Assembly: GCF_017875395.1 (NCBI RefSeq)
Contig: NZ_JAGGMO010000001.1
Location: 1-64,000 of the forward strand
DNA length: 64,000 nucleotides
Reading direction: 5' to 3'
Source of the DNA: Methanococcus voltae
Lineage (GTDB): Archaea; AGJL01; Methanococci; Methanococcales; Methanococcaceae
The translations under genes were made by a program, and so were the position numbers. Of this stretch, positions 1-10,109 are shown piece by piece (within the stretch, counting starts at the first letter, position 1; the number at the start of each line of letters is the position of its first letter). A model generated the notes under the pieces. It was not told where the DNA came from. It saw nothing but the letters and a program-made list of their open reading frames with translations, and did no database searches.

Positions 1-534
1 ACTACGTAAATAACTTCTTCAGTAGCTTCATTTCCAAGATTGTCTTGAGCTACTACAGTTAAGTTGTTTTTATTTCCAGCTACTGTTTCTATTGTAGCAG
101 TGTATGTATTTTCTTGATCTTCTACTGCTTTAAATTCAACAGCTACGTCATCTAAGCTAGCTGAAGTAATTGAACCTTCGTTTAATACTGCAGTAACTTC
201 TAATGAACCCTCATTTACGATAGTTCCATTTATTGGTGTTAATGTGATTGTAGGTGCTTCTGCATCTACTACGTAAATAACTTCTTCAGTAGCTTCATTT
301 CCAAGATTGTCTTGAGCTACTACAGTTAAGTTGTTTTTATTTCCAGCTACTGTTTCTATTGTTGCAGTGTATGTATTTTCTTGACCTTCTACTGCTTCAA
401 ATTCAACAGCTACGTCATCTAAGCTAGCTGAAGTAATTGAACCTTCGTTTAATACTGCAGTAACTTCTAATGAACCTTCATTTACGATAGTTCCATTTAT
501 TGGTGTTAATGTGATTGTAGGTGCTTCTGCATCT
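1..534 (-). repeat. Two tandem 267-bp repeats (89 residues each) in the surface-protein gene
   Basis: Positions 268-534 and 1-267 are the same 267-bp unit with only four base differences. Two change the protein (Gly/Asp and Glu/Lys) and two are silent. The unit starts with DAEAPTITLTPING and ends with EEVIYVV, an Ig-like fold by appearance. The first copy touches the window edge, so more copies may follow. The near identity points to recent duplication or gene conversion. Confidence 0.95.
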
Positions 535-3371
535 ACGGTGAACGAAATTGTTTTTACAGCTTTGTTTCCATTGCTTTCACTAACGTTTATTTTTAATGTG
601 TGAGCACCTGATGTGATACCTGTAACATTACCCGTGTAAGTTGTATCTTTAGGAGTTAATGTAACAATTTTTTCGTTTGCTGTTTTTTCATCAATTATAG
701 CACTATATTTACTTGCTACTTCACTTAATGTAACAGATATGTCAAATGAACCGCTTAATTTAGCACCTTCTTCAGGTGTTACACTTTCGATTGCTATTGG
801 ACTGTCTAATATTACAGCATCATCTACAGTGATGTTGAATACCTGGTTTGATACATTATTCCAAACTGCTGTTATAGTAAATTTTTTATTCTCTTCATTT
901 ACGATAAGATAGTAGCATAATGTATTATCAATTCCTTTAACATCGTCCCATTTGGATTCAACGTCGCCAATCTTTATTTTTGAATTTGAAGTATCTACAC
1001 CTTCAGGCCCTACAATTTGTATACCTATTCTGTTACCTGCGGGCATTTTTTCAGTAGCAGGACTCCATATAATTTCTCCTCCTACATATTCAACGATATT
1101 ACCATTTGAATTAACAACTACATTTTCCCCGCCAACATTTTCTGGGCTTCTGAGGATAACCCCGCCTAATATAGAGGTCGTGTTAAATGTTACGTTTCCG
1201 TAGCTATTACTTTGTTCGTCAGATAATTCAATATTCGTAATGTTTACAACGTAAGGTTTTGAAGTATTCACAATTTCCAATACGAAGTTTGCAAGTTCAA
1301 ATTCACCATATTTATTTTCAGTGAAGTTGAAACCTCCAAAGTATCCGGTTTCGGCATTGTAATTTGAGAATGTACCCGATAACATCTGATCCTTAACTAC
1401 TAAGTTTTTAAGGTTTAATGTTCCTTCAAATCCCGCACATTTTCTATATTCAGCAACGTCTTTTGCGTTAAGCGTGAAAATGAAACCTTTTTCGTTAGGG
1501 TCTTTTTTTGCTGTGTACACATTGATTGCATCATCAACAATTTTTACAGATTTTGAAAGTCTGTTGTTTGATTCGTTTTCTTCACTCACTGCATTGCTAT
1601 CGTCTGCAATTATTGTCAATAATGTAGTTATTTTTGCGTTATTTGCCCATTCGAATTGTATTGTTTCGGTAGCACCTACTTGCAATGAATTAATTGTTTT
1701 TTCGATTGGATTGTTTGCATCAACATATAATGATACTTTGAATGGTTTTGTAATGTCAACGTGACCATTATTTGTAACATCTACATCCAAGGTTACTTTT
1801 TGTCCAATATTGTATGAATCCGGAATAATAGCGTTAATTCCAATATCGGAACTTATGATTTCTACTTTAGCATTATTTAATTCGACATTATTAAATTCAG
1901 AAGTTTTATCTGAAATTGATACATTGGTTAATTCAAAAGTTGAATTTCCACTATTTAAAGCTTTAAATTTAGCTTTTACAATAGGCATATTATTTGTAAT
2001 TCCATCTATAACAATTGAATATCTAATAATTCCATTATTATTATCAATATCAATAAGTTTTAAATTAATATCACTTTCAGGAATTAAAAATGTAGAATTT
2101 TCACACATTACCAAATTCTTATCAAAATTAAGTATAAATTCAAATCCATTTACAGTCCTAACTCCATCTAATTTATTTAAATCAATAGTTATGTTAAAAT
2201 ATTCATCAACTGTAACTAGAGATTTATTTTCAGTCAAATTTACAGAAATTGTGTTTTCTGTAACGTCAATAGTTTTTAATACTTTATTATTAGATATATT
2301 TTCATCGTCGAAGCTTAATTCAGCGATTATTTTTGTACTTGGTTTTTCTGCTGTCCAGTCTACAATTATTTCCTGGGTTTCACCAGCAACTAAGGGTCTT
2401 ATATTTTCCGTTTTTAACAAAGTAGAATCTGCATATACTGAAATAGTATAGCTTGCCGTATCTTTTAAAGTTACTGAACCTTCATTTGAAACTGGTACGG
2501 TTATTTTTGCAGGTGTTGAATAGTATGGATTATCAACGGTAATTTCACCAATTGCAATGTCTGGTGTATTAACTACTATGCTAACATCTTGTTGTGCAAC
2601 TTTTTCAACATATTGAGCAGAAACTTTTCCATTTAAAGTACTTGCATCTAAAACTAAATCTGGTATTTGTACTTTGAATGATTTTGATGTAGCATCATAA
2701 TTCATTGTGTAATTTTTATCATTTAGTGAAAAGTTTACACTCATACTTTCATTTGCAAAGCCTGGGTTGATTAATTTTGAGTCCACATCTAAAGTAACAA
2801 TTCCTTCGTAAATAAGTTCAGGAAGTACAGTCACTTCAAGAATATTAGGATAATATCCCAAAACTCGAACATTTGCACCCAATATATGCTCTGAAATAGG
2901 AGTTGTTGAAACACCGCCATCTTTAGTCATATCGATATTTCTTAAAAGTACTTCATTTGTTGAAATATTAGATGTATTGAATGTAAGAGTAGCTATTTTA
3001 AAGCTAGTTTCGGTAATTCCTCCGCCTATCCAAGCTAAGCTAATTGAGTTACCTGCTACATTAGCATCTTTAAGACCTGCTGTATTTGCAACGTCGGATA
3101 ATTGAATATCTACTAATTTTAAATTATTCGAGTCATATGCAATAGTGGATTCAAATCCTTCTACAGTTATATTTGAATTATTTACCCAAATATCCATTTG
3201 AACTTGTTGACCGTCGCAAACATGCTGTGTTTGAGGAGCTAAGCTAACAACAATATTGGCATCTGTTGCTGCAGAACAAGCCCCTAAACTACCAAAAACC
3301 ACAAAAATTGCCATCAATGACATTATTATGATTTTTAACTTACTTTTAGAGTTTATTTTTGAATTTTTCAA
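1..3371 (-). CDS. Large secreted surface protein with cohesin-like, CARDB-like and Ig-like modules (C-terminus beyond window)
   Basis: The open frame runs from a TTG start at 3371, preceded by GGTGG, through the left edge, so at least 1123 residues are present and the C-terminus is missing. Residues 1-35 look like a signal peptide: basic start, hydrophobic stretch, then LGAC at 29-32, which could be a lipobox. The mature part appears modular. Cohesin-like beta-sandwiches sit near residues 38-170, 374-505 and 612-740. Two CARDB-like adhesion modules with an S/NNxxxK pattern lie between them. Divergent and then near-identical 89-residue Ig-like repeats follow to the edge. Family assignments are from pattern reading, not a profile search. 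The next gene upstream encodes a dockerin-bearing binding protein, so this protein may be its cell-surface scaffold. Role inferred: extracellular display or adhesion. Confidence 0.8.
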   Translation of the reverse strand, partial: MKNSKINSKSKLKIIIMSLMAIFVVFGSLGACSAATDANIVVSLAPQTQHVCDGQQVQMDIWVNNSNITVEGFESTIAYDSNNLKLVDIQLSDVANTAGLKDANVAGNSISLAWIGGGITETSFKIATLTFNTSNISTNEVLLRNIDMTKDGGVSTTPISEHILGANVRVLGYYPNILEVTVLPELIYEGIVTLDVDSKLINPGFANESMSVNFSLNDKNYTMNYDATSKSFKVQIPDLVLDASTLNGKVSAQYVEKVAQQDVSIVVNTPDIAIGEITVDNPYYSTPAKITVPVSNEGSVTLKDTASYTISVYADSTLLKTENIRPLVAGETQEIIVDWTAEKPSTKIIAELSFDDENISNNKVLKTIDVTENTISVNLTENKSLVTVDEYFNITIDLNKLDGVRTVNGFEFILNFDKNLVMCENSTFLIPESDINLKLIDIDNNNGIIRYSIVIDGITNNMPIVKAKFKALNSGNSTFELTNVSISDKTSEFNNVELNNAKVEIISSDIGINAIIPDSYNIGQKVTLDVDVTNNGHVDITKPFKVSLYVDANNPIEKTINSLQVGATETIQFEWANNAKITTLLTIIADDSNAVSEENESNNRLSKSVKIVDDAINVYTAKKDPNEKGFIFTLNAKDVAEYRKCAGFEGTLNLKNLVVKDQMLSGTFSNYNAETGYFGGFNFTENKYGEFELANFVLEIVNTSKPYVVNITNIELSDEQSNSYGNVTFNTTSILGGVILRSPENVGGENVVVNSNGNIVEYVGGEIIWSPATEKMPAGNRIGIQIVGPEGVDTSNSKIKIGDVESKWDDVKGIDNTLCYYLIVNEENKKFTITAVWNNVSNQVFNITVDDAVILDSPIAIESVTPEEGAKLSGSFDISVTLSEVASKYSAIIDEKTANEKIVTLTPKDTTYTGNVTGITSGAHTLKINVSESNGNKAVKTISFTVDAEAPTITLTPINGTIVNEGSLEVTAVLNEGSITSASLDDVAVEFEAVEGQENTYTATIETVAGNKNNLTVVAQDNLGNEATEEVIYVVDAEAPTITLTPINGTIVNEGSLEVTAVLNEGSITSASLDDVAVEFKAVEDQENTYTATIETVAGNKNNLTVVAQDNLGNEATEEVIYV

Positions 3372-3600
3372 ATTACCACCATCTAAATTCAATAGTAGTT
3401 TATTTTTTTCTTTTTTTACTCATCTTGAGTTTTAATTTCTAATTTATTTTTGATTAAGACATATTTATTAAAAAAATAATTAATAAGGTATAATTAATAG
3501 AGGACAATAAATAGAGAATGATAAAACGACTAAAGTTAATTAAAGTAATTTTATAACTTATCTGACTCTATTAATTACAAATTTAATGTTTTTTAATATA

Positions 3601-4968
3601 TTATGGCTTATAAGGGGTTCCTTCATTAGTTTCTGGATTGTAAGCTAATAAATACTTGGTAGAACGTCCTTTAAAGTCGTCAGGGTACATTATAGTTCCC
3701 ATATCCATTAAAATTTCATCCGTATTTACAATTCCTGTTTGATAGAAATCTGAGGAGTAACAGAATACTCTTCCATTAATTACAGGGTTTAATTGATTGT
3801 AACCTACGTGTCTATCCTTGAAAGCCGACAAGTATTTTGTTGCAGAAGAGATAACCCAAATATCTGCGTTTTTAGTAGTCTCAAGGAATTCTTCCTTAGT
3901 TAATTTTGCAAATCCGGTTCCGGTGTATTGCGTAAATAAGTAATCTGCCTTACAGTTTTGAGTAATTCCTCTAGCGTAATATGATTGTGCAGCAGGAACG
4001 GATGCGTATCCTTTACTGGTTATGTAACCCCAAGAAACAGCGGGTGTATTAGTACCTGATGCTGCTCTTTTAGCGTTTAATGATTTTTTCTCTACTTTTG
4101 AGAAATAGCTATTTATGAACTTTTCTTTGTTGTAGAATGCAGCCATTGCTTTTGCCCATTCACATCTACCTAAGAATGTTTGTTCGGTCCATGATGGGAA
4201 TGCAACACAATTAATGCCTTTATCTTTACAATTAGCATCGATAGTAGCGCCCCTGTTGCCATCTAACGAATTCATAACAAAGTCAGGGTTTAAAGTCGTT
4301 AATTTTTCGTAATCTAAACTATCAGGGTGTCCTAAATGTACTATTTTACTATCACTACCTTCGATACCAGTTAAATGTTGATTAATATAATCAAAATGCC
4401 ATGTTTTTGTACCTGTGGTAGTAGATATTCCACTAATTGTATTCAATACGTCTCCATTTTCATCATTACATACCAAATAAGCTACGTGTACGGTAGATGT
4501 CGATACAACATTATCTACAGGGGTTGTAATTATTTTATCGTATTTTCCATTTGCCCATGCAGGTTCTGCCTGAGTTTGATTTTTCAATAAGTATTTTACG
4601 CCAGCTCCGTCGGTGAATATTTTATATTCGAAACTTTCGCCGTTGTAAGGGTTTACTTCCAAACCATCAGCGTCGTAATATACAAGATCCATGCTCATAG
4701 CGTATGCAATAGGTTCGGACATCTTGTCGTAATAGTTAAATAGATATACAACATCGGAAACGGAAATTTTATTGTCTGCGTTGACATCACCGTCTTCAAT
4801 ATCCATATTTCTAATATTAAACAAATATACAACATCGGAAACGGAAATTTTCCCGTCACAATTAACGTCACCTAATCTATAGTCATAATTTCCATTAGCA
4901 AAGCTTGATGGAATTAAAAAAATTGTTAGAAGGATTAAAAAACCCATTTTAGTCTTAAAACTACTCAA
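3601..4968 (-). CDS. Secreted solute-binding protein with N-terminal dockerin module
   Basis: The 455-residue product begins with a signal peptide (about 1-25). A type I dockerin-like module follows at 31-82, with two calcium-loop repeats, GDVNCDGKISVSDVVYLF (33-50) and GDVNADNKISVSDVVYLF (60-77). Loop acids are D34, N36, D38 and D45, and D61, N63, D65 and D72. The rest (about 90-455) resembles class III periplasmic binding proteins of the iron-siderophore/cobalamin type, for example the LNPDFVMNS segment near 226-234. The protein probably binds a metal complex or cofactor outside the membrane. No permease or ATPase gene is adjacent. The gene lies just upstream of the cohesin-like protein on the same strand, with 229 bp between, which suggests the two proteins dock. 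The ligand is unknown. Confidence 0.85.
   Translation of the reverse strand: MSSFKTKMGFLILLTIFLIPSSFANGNYDYRLGDVNCDGKISVSDVVYLFNIRNMDIEDGDVNADNKISVSDVVYLFNYYDKMSEPIAYAMSMDLVYYDADGLEVNPYNGESFEYKIFTDGAGVKYLLKNQTQAEPAWANGKYDKIITTPVDNVVSTSTVHVAYLVCNDENGDVLNTISGISTTTGTKTWHFDYINQHLTGIEGSDSKIVHLGHPDSLDYEKLTTLNPDFVMNSLDGNRGATIDANCKDKGINCVAFPSWTEQTFLGRCEWAKAMAAFYNKEKFINSYFSKVEKKSLNAKRAASGTNTPAVSWGYITSKGYASVPAAQSYYARGITQNCKADYLFTQYTGTGFAKLTKEEFLETTKNADIWVISSATKYLSAFKDRHVGYNQLNPVINGRVFCYSSDFYQTGIVNTDEILMDMGTIMYPDDFKGRSTKYLLAYNPETNEGTPYKP
4744..4850 (-). repeat. Duplicated dockerin calcium-loop coding segments
   Basis: The segment coding KISVSDVVYL occurs twice, 81 bp (27 codons) apart, and about 26 bases are identical between the copies. 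This is the internal duplication typical of dockerins, unusually well kept at DNA level. Confidence 0.85.
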
Positions 4969-5286
4969 AACTTAGCCTCCATTATTTTTAATTTTGGTAA
5001 TTATTATTTTTTTGTTAAATTTTAGTATGATTTACTGCTATAGTTATAGTTATGTTTATAAATTTTAAACAAAACTTTAATTGGCTCTCAAAATATATAT
5101 AATTATTGATTATTTTAATAGAATTAAATGTACCTTTAATAAAAAAATTACAACATAACTGAAATAATTATTAAAAATAAAAAATGTCAAAACTAAAAAG
5201 TAATAACTAAAAAATAGTAAAAATAATATAGGATAATAAATTAAAAATAATATAGGATAATAAATTAAAAAATAAGTATATATTAA
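4969..5286. other. Intergenic spacer with a 24-bp tandem duplication
   Basis: This 318-bp AT-rich spacer holds the upstream region of the dockerin gene and the 3' flank of the dehydrogenase. A 24-bp unit is repeated exactly at 5220-5243 and 5244-5267, near the dehydrogenase stop. No open frame or RNA gene was seen. Confidence 0.7.
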
Positions 5287-6324
5287 TTATTTAACATATT
5301 TTAAGATATCAATGTTATTTTTTTCGCATATTTGGGATAATTTATTGTATAATTTTTCGTCTAATTCATAACCATCTTTCTTGCTTTCCCAGGTTCTTTT
5401 TTCAGGTTCTCCCGCAACTAAAATTTCATCAAAACCATTTAAAAGTTTTGAACCCTTTAATTCATTGATTAATTCATCGGTTCTAATTTTAAAAGTTTCT
5501 GAACCTCCGAAAAATTCAGGGTTAATTGCTAAAAACAAATCACCTTTAGTACATATTGCTTTTGGGTCCGCAGTTCCTTTAACATTAGTCCCTACTTCTG
5601 CACCACCTAATGCGGACAATAATTCAATTGCTGTAGCAATCCCGTAGCCTTTGATTCCACCGAAAGGCAAAATACAGCCGTTCAAAGCTTCTTTTGGGTT
5701 ATTGGTTGGTTTACCATCTTTATCTAATGCTGAATTTTCAGGTAATTGTTTACCCAATCTATCTGCTTCAAAGATTTTACCTCTTGCAATTGATGCTGTT
5801 GCCATATCTAAAGAGAATTTTGTCTCATTGCCTTCTATTGCAATAGCTACCGGATTTGTGCCCAATATTTTATCGGTTCCGCCATATGGTGCCATTGCAG
5901 GTTCAGTATTTGTTATTGCAAGTCCTATTAATCCTTCCTTCATTGCTCTTTCAGAATAATGACCAGTTATTCCAAAGTGGTTAGCGTTATAGGTTGAAAC
6001 CATACCAATACCAACATTTTTAGCTTTTTCAATTGCTAAATCCATTGCAAAAGCCCCGATTACATAACCCAATCCCATATTTCCGTTGATTAATGCAGTT
6101 GCAGGGCTCTCCTTTTCGATTTTTATTTCTGCGTTTGGTACGATTACACCAGCCTCTAAACCAATCACGGTTTGGTGAAATCTACCTATTCCATGAGACG
6201 TAAAACCTTTTAAATCAGCTTCTGTAAAAATTTCAGCCGTTAATTTTGCATCTTTTTCATTTACGCCGTATTTTAATAAAATTTGTGTTAATAATTCAAT
6301 TTGATTTTCAGGAGTTATAAACAT
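5287..6324 (-). CDS. comC: Malate/L-lactate dehydrogenase family enzyme, probably L-sulfolactate dehydrogenase
   Basis: The 345-residue product belongs to the Ldh2/MDG2 family of NAD(P)-dependent 2-hydroxyacid dehydrogenases, which is unrelated to the Rossmann-type enzymes. Family signs are the early SHGIGRFHQT segment, the NANHFGITGHY segment, and GGIKGYG near the middle. In methanogens such enzymes oxidise L-sulfolactate to sulfopyruvate in coenzyme M synthesis, or act on malate; sequence alone does not separate these. The ATG at 6324 is chosen because GGTGG lies just upstream at normal spacing. A TTG four codons earlier overlaps that site. It stands as a single gene with about 190 bp on its 3'-gene side. 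Confidence 0.85.
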   Translation of the reverse strand: MFITPENQIELLTQILLKYGVNEKDAKLTAEIFTEADLKGFTSHGIGRFHQTVIGLEAGVIVPNAEIKIEKESPATALINGNMGLGYVIGAFAMDLAIEKAKNVGIGMVSTYNANHFGITGHYSERAMKEGLIGLAITNTEPAMAPYGGTDKILGTNPVAIAIEGNETKFSLDMATASIARGKIFEADRLGKQLPENSALDKDGKPTNNPKEALNGCILPFGGIKGYGIATAIELLSALGGAEVGTNVKGTADPKAICTKGDLFLAINPEFFGGSETFKIRTDELINELKGSKLLNGFDEILVAGEPEKRTWESKKDGYELDEKLYNKLSQICEKNNIDILKYVK

Positions 6325-6518
6325 ATTATCCACCAATTTTTAACTATTTTTAACTATTTTGATTGAATTATGATATATGATTTTTTGTATATAATTATAG
6401 TGATTGGGATTTGAAATAACTGATATATGAAGTATTATAAAATAAAGATAAAAAAATAAGAATTTAAAAATTAAAAAATTTAAAAAATAAATGTTTTATG
6501 AGTTTATTTAATATATGA

Positions 6519-8336
6519 TTAATTTTCTAATTCATTTAATGAATAAACTTCCAATTCCGCGTTATTTTTAATAGATTCGATTGCTTTTAATGAAGCTAAA
6601 GCACCCTGTAAGGTTGTGAAGTATGGTATATTGAGTTCTACTGCAACTCTTCTTATTAGATAACCATCAGTTTTTGCCTTATCTCCTGAAGAAGTGTTTA
6701 TCATTAAATTAACACCACCTTTTTGAGCAAGTTCTAAAATACTACCCTTTTTACCTTCGGATATCTTTTTAATTTCCATTACATCGATTCCGAATTGCCT
6801 TAATTCTCTTGCAGTACCCGATGTTGCAACAATTTCAAAGCCCAAATCAGCGAATTTCCTTGCAATTTCTACGATATTATCTTTATCTCTGTTTCTAACA
6901 CTTATGAATACTGTTCCGGAGGTAGGTAGTTCCATATTTGCAGATAACTGGGATTTGTAGAATGCTACACCGAAATCTTTATCAATACCTATTGCTTCAC
7001 CAGTTGATTTCATTTCAGGACTCAATACTGGGTCTACACCAGGTAATTTTAAGAATGGGAATACTGCTTCTTTAACACTTACGTATTTAGCTTTTGCTAC
7101 GCCTTCATATCCCATTTCTTTTAATTTTCTACCCATTATCACATTTGTTGCTATTTTAGCCAATGGTACACCCACAGATTTACTTACGTAAGGTATGGTT
7201 CTTGAAGCTCTTGGGTTTGCCTCAATAATGTAAACTTTACCATCTTTTACAGCATATTGGATGTTTAAAAGACCCACCACACCTAAATCTAAAGCTAAAT
7301 TGGTAGTATATTCCTGAATAACCTTTAACGTTTCTTCAGAGAGTGTTTGAGGTGGTATTACACAAGCACTGTCACCACTGTGGATACCTGCTTCTTCGAT
7401 GTGTTCCATGATTGCACCTAAGAATACGGATTCACCATCACATATCGCATCTACATCGATTTCTGTAGCTTCCTCTAAGAATTTATCCACTAAAATAGGG
7501 TGGTCTGAGGATATCTTAACAGCTTCACGCATATAATCCTTTAATTCCTCTGTATTATATACAATTTGCATAGCTCGACCGCCTAAAACGTATGAAGGTC
7601 TAACTAATACTGGATAACCTATTTTTTCAGCGATTATTATTGCTTGGTCTTCACTGAAAGCAGTTGCACCCTCTGCTTGAGGTATCTTCAATTTATCGAG
7701 CACTTTAAGGAATTGTTCCCTGTCTTCTGCCAAATCAATTGAATGAGGACTTGTACCTAAAATATTTACGCCCGCGTTGTGGAGTTTCATTGCAAGGTTA
7801 ATGGCTGTTTGACCACCAAATTGTACAATTACGCCCAAAAAGTTATTGTTTTTGCTTTCGTTTTCAATTATGTCCATTATTTGTTCGTAAACTAAAGGCT
7901 CAAAGTAAAGTTTATCCGAGGTATCGTAATCCGTACTTACGGTTTCAGGGTTGTTGTTCACAATTATAGCTTCAATACCCATTTCTTTTAATGCAAAAAT
8001 GGCGTGTACTGTAGAATAATCAAATTCAACACCTTGACCAATTCTAATTGGACCTGAACCTAAGATTATTACCTTTTTTCTGTCCGAAGCTTTACTTTCG
8101 TTCTGCTCTTCGTCAATGTATCTTTCGTAGCAAGAGTAGTAATAAGGAGTTGCTGCTTCAAATTCTGCTGAGCAGGTGTCTACCATCTTATAAACAGGTG
8201 TTAAATTAAGTTTTTTCCTAAATTCCCTAATTTCATCTTCAGATTTGTTTAAAAGATTTGCTAACTGTACATCTGAAAAACCATACATTTTGGCTTTTAA
8301 AAATATTTCCTTTAATTTTTTATTATCTATAATCAT
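6519..8336 (-). CDS. carB2: Carbamoyl-phosphate synthase large subunit, C-terminal half
   Basis: The 605-residue product carries the second ATP-grasp unit (carbamate to carbamoyl phosphate) and the allosteric domain. Visible marks are the VIILGSGPIRIGQGVEFDYS start of the synthetase unit near residue 88, the VRPSYVLGGRAMQIVY ATP-grasp segment, and an MGS-like C-terminal domain (about 450-600). The first 70 residues correspond to the end of the oligomerisation domain. An AGGGGAT ribosome binding site precedes the ATG. It lies 101 bp after the N-terminal half on the same strand. Together the two pieces total 1084 residues, about the length of the bacterial single-chain subunit. The small subunit carA is not in the window. 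Role: arginine and pyrimidine precursor synthesis. Confidence 0.96.
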   Translation of the reverse strand: MIIDNKKLKEIFLKAKMYGFSDVQLANLLNKSEDEIREFRKKLNLTPVYKMVDTCSAEFEAATPYYYSCYERYIDEEQNESKASDRKKVIILGSGPIRIGQGVEFDYSTVHAIFALKEMGIEAIIVNNNPETVSTDYDTSDKLYFEPLVYEQIMDIIENESKNNNFLGVIVQFGGQTAINLAMKLHNAGVNILGTSPHSIDLAEDREQFLKVLDKLKIPQAEGATAFSEDQAIIIAEKIGYPVLVRPSYVLGGRAMQIVYNTEELKDYMREAVKISSDHPILVDKFLEEATEIDVDAICDGESVFLGAIMEHIEEAGIHSGDSACVIPPQTLSEETLKVIQEYTTNLALDLGVVGLLNIQYAVKDGKVYIIEANPRASRTIPYVSKSVGVPLAKIATNVIMGRKLKEMGYEGVAKAKYVSVKEAVFPFLKLPGVDPVLSPEMKSTGEAIGIDKDFGVAFYKSQLSANMELPTSGTVFISVRNRDKDNIVEIARKFADLGFEIVATSGTARELRQFGIDVMEIKKISEGKKGSILELAQKGGVNLMINTSSGDKAKTDGYLIRRVAVELNIPYFTTLQGALASLKAIESIKNNAELEVYSLNELEN

Positions 8337-8437
8337 AAAAAATCCCCTAATAATGTTATTAAAGATATAAATGATAGTTATTGAGTATTAAAGATTAAAT
8401 CTTAAAGATTGTATTAATCTTAAAGATTACATTATTA

Positions 8438-9877
8438 TTAAATAATTTTACCTAAAACTTCCAATTCTTTTTTAGTTTCAATTATTTTATTAATTTCTTT
8501 TATGAAAAATTCGTCAATTCCAGTTGATTCGCAAACTTCCCTGATTGACCAGCCTTTATCTAATGCTTCAGCGATTATGAATATCCTTTCGTCTGTTGCA
8601 TTCTTTAAAATTTCATTTATTTCATCATTAGAGTGTTCTGTTTCTTTTCCATCGCCAATAATTCCATATCTTCCGATGTCTAAACTTCTAATTGCCTTTT
8701 GTAAAGCTTCTTGGAATGTCCTACCAATTGCCATAATTTCACCGGTTGACTTCATTGCAGTTCCTAATCTCTTATCAACGGTTCTAAATTTGTCAAATGG
8801 CCATCTTGGGATTTTTACAACCACGTAATCTAAGGTAGGCTCGAAACTTGCAGGTGTTTCTTTTGTAACGTCATTTAAAATTTCATCAAGTGTCATGCCT
8901 AAAGCTATTTTTGCAGCTATTTTTGCTATTGGGTAACCTGTTGCCTTACTTGCAAGTGCAGAGCTTCTTGAAACCCTAGGGTTTACCTCAATTACCACAT
9001 ATTCGGTTCCTTCAGGATTTACTGAAAATTGAACGTTACATCCACCTTCAATTTTTAAGTGTCTTATTATCTGTAAAGCTGAATCCCTTAGTAATTGGTG
9101 TAAATCATCACTTAATGTCTGTGATGGAGCTGTAACAATACTTTCGCCGGTGTGTATCCCCATAGGGTCGATATTCTCCATATTACAAACTACGATACAT
9201 GTATCGTTCTTATCTCTCATAACTTCATATTCAAATTCTCTCCAACCCAATAAACTTTGGTCGATTAAAACTTGGTGTATCATTGAGTATGCGAGTCCTT
9301 TTTCCGTGATTTCTACCAATTCTTCCTCGTTATTGGCCACACCGCCACCAGTTCCTCCTAAAGTAAAAGCAGGTCTAACAATTACCGGGTATCCTAATTC
9401 TTTAGTAGCCTCAATTGCTTCTTCTACAGTATTAACAGCTGCAGATTTAGCTATTGGTTGGTTTATTTCTTCCATTGCTTTATTGAATAAATCCCTGTCT
9501 TCGGAAGTTTCAATTACTTCTTCAGTTGAACCTAAAAGCTCTATATTGTATTTTTCCAATATTCCTCTTTTTGATAATTCAATGGCGAGATTTAAACCCG
9601 TTTGTCCCCCCATTGTAGGTAAAATAGCGTCTGGTTTTTCTTTTTGGATTATTTTTTCAAGTACCTTTGGATTTAATGGTTCCAAATAAACTTTGTCTGC
9701 GATGTTGGTGTCTGTTTGAATCGTTGCAGGATTTGAATTAACCAAAATGGTATAAATACCTTCTTCCTTCAACGATTTACAAGCTTGAGAACCTGAAAAA
9801 TCGAATTCTGCAGCTTGCCCTATTACAATGGGTCCTGAACCTAATATCATTACCTTTTTAATGTCTTGTCTTTTCAA
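8438..9877 (-). CDS. carB1: Carbamoyl-phosphate synthase large subunit, N-terminal half
   Basis: The 479-residue product is the first ATP-grasp unit, which makes carboxy phosphate from bicarbonate and [23 protein letters not shown] at 10-29 is the classic start of the family, and [13 protein letters not shown] is the glycine-rich ATP-grasp loop. The chain ends within the oligomerisation domain, and carB2 continues from there. The start is TTG at 9877, with AAGGTGG upstream. Splitting of this subunit into two genes is known in methanogens such as Methanocaldococcus, where the genes are separated; here they are neighbours. The two chains are expected to assemble with CarA. Confidence 0.96.
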   Translation of the reverse strand: MKRQDIKKVMILGSGPIVIGQAAEFDFSGSQACKSLKEEGIYTILVNSNPATIQTDTNIADKVYLEPLNPKVLEKIIQKEKPDAILPTMGGQTGLNLAIELSKRGILEKYNIELLGSTEEVIETSEDRDLFNKAMEEINQPIAKSAAVNTVEEAIEATKELGYPVIVRPAFTLGGTGGGVANNEEELVEITEKGLAYSMIHQVLIDQSLLGWREFEYEVMRDKNDTCIVVCNMENIDPMGIHTGESIVTAPSQTLSDDLHQLLRDSALQIIRHLKIEGGCNVQFSVNPEGTEYVVIEVNPRVSRSSALASKATGYPIAKIAAKIALGMTLDEILNDVTKETPASFEPTLDYVVVKIPRWPFDKFRTVDKRLGTAMKSTGEIMAIGRTFQEALQKAIRSLDIGRYGIIGDGKETEHSNDEINEILKNATDERIFIIAEALDKGWSIREVCESTGIDEFFIKEINKIIETKKELEVLGKII

Positions 9878-10109
9878 ATTTCCACCTTATGATATTGTAA
9901 ATGTTAACACTCTGAAATAGTCTGTGAGTTAAAATTTCGTAATAATAAACTCAATTAAATGAATCAAAATTGAATCAAAATTGATATTCAAATTATCAAA
10001 ATATAATATATTAACATATTTATAGTATCGCATAATTGGTATAATTAAATATATTAATTTTATAAAAAAAATAGATAAAATAGATAAAATAGGAAAATAT
10101 GAAAAGTTG

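Noticed and set aside
1810-2451. 213-codon plus-strand open frame
   Set aside because: It is antisense to the surface-protein gene, whose frame is continuous and has modular protein logic.
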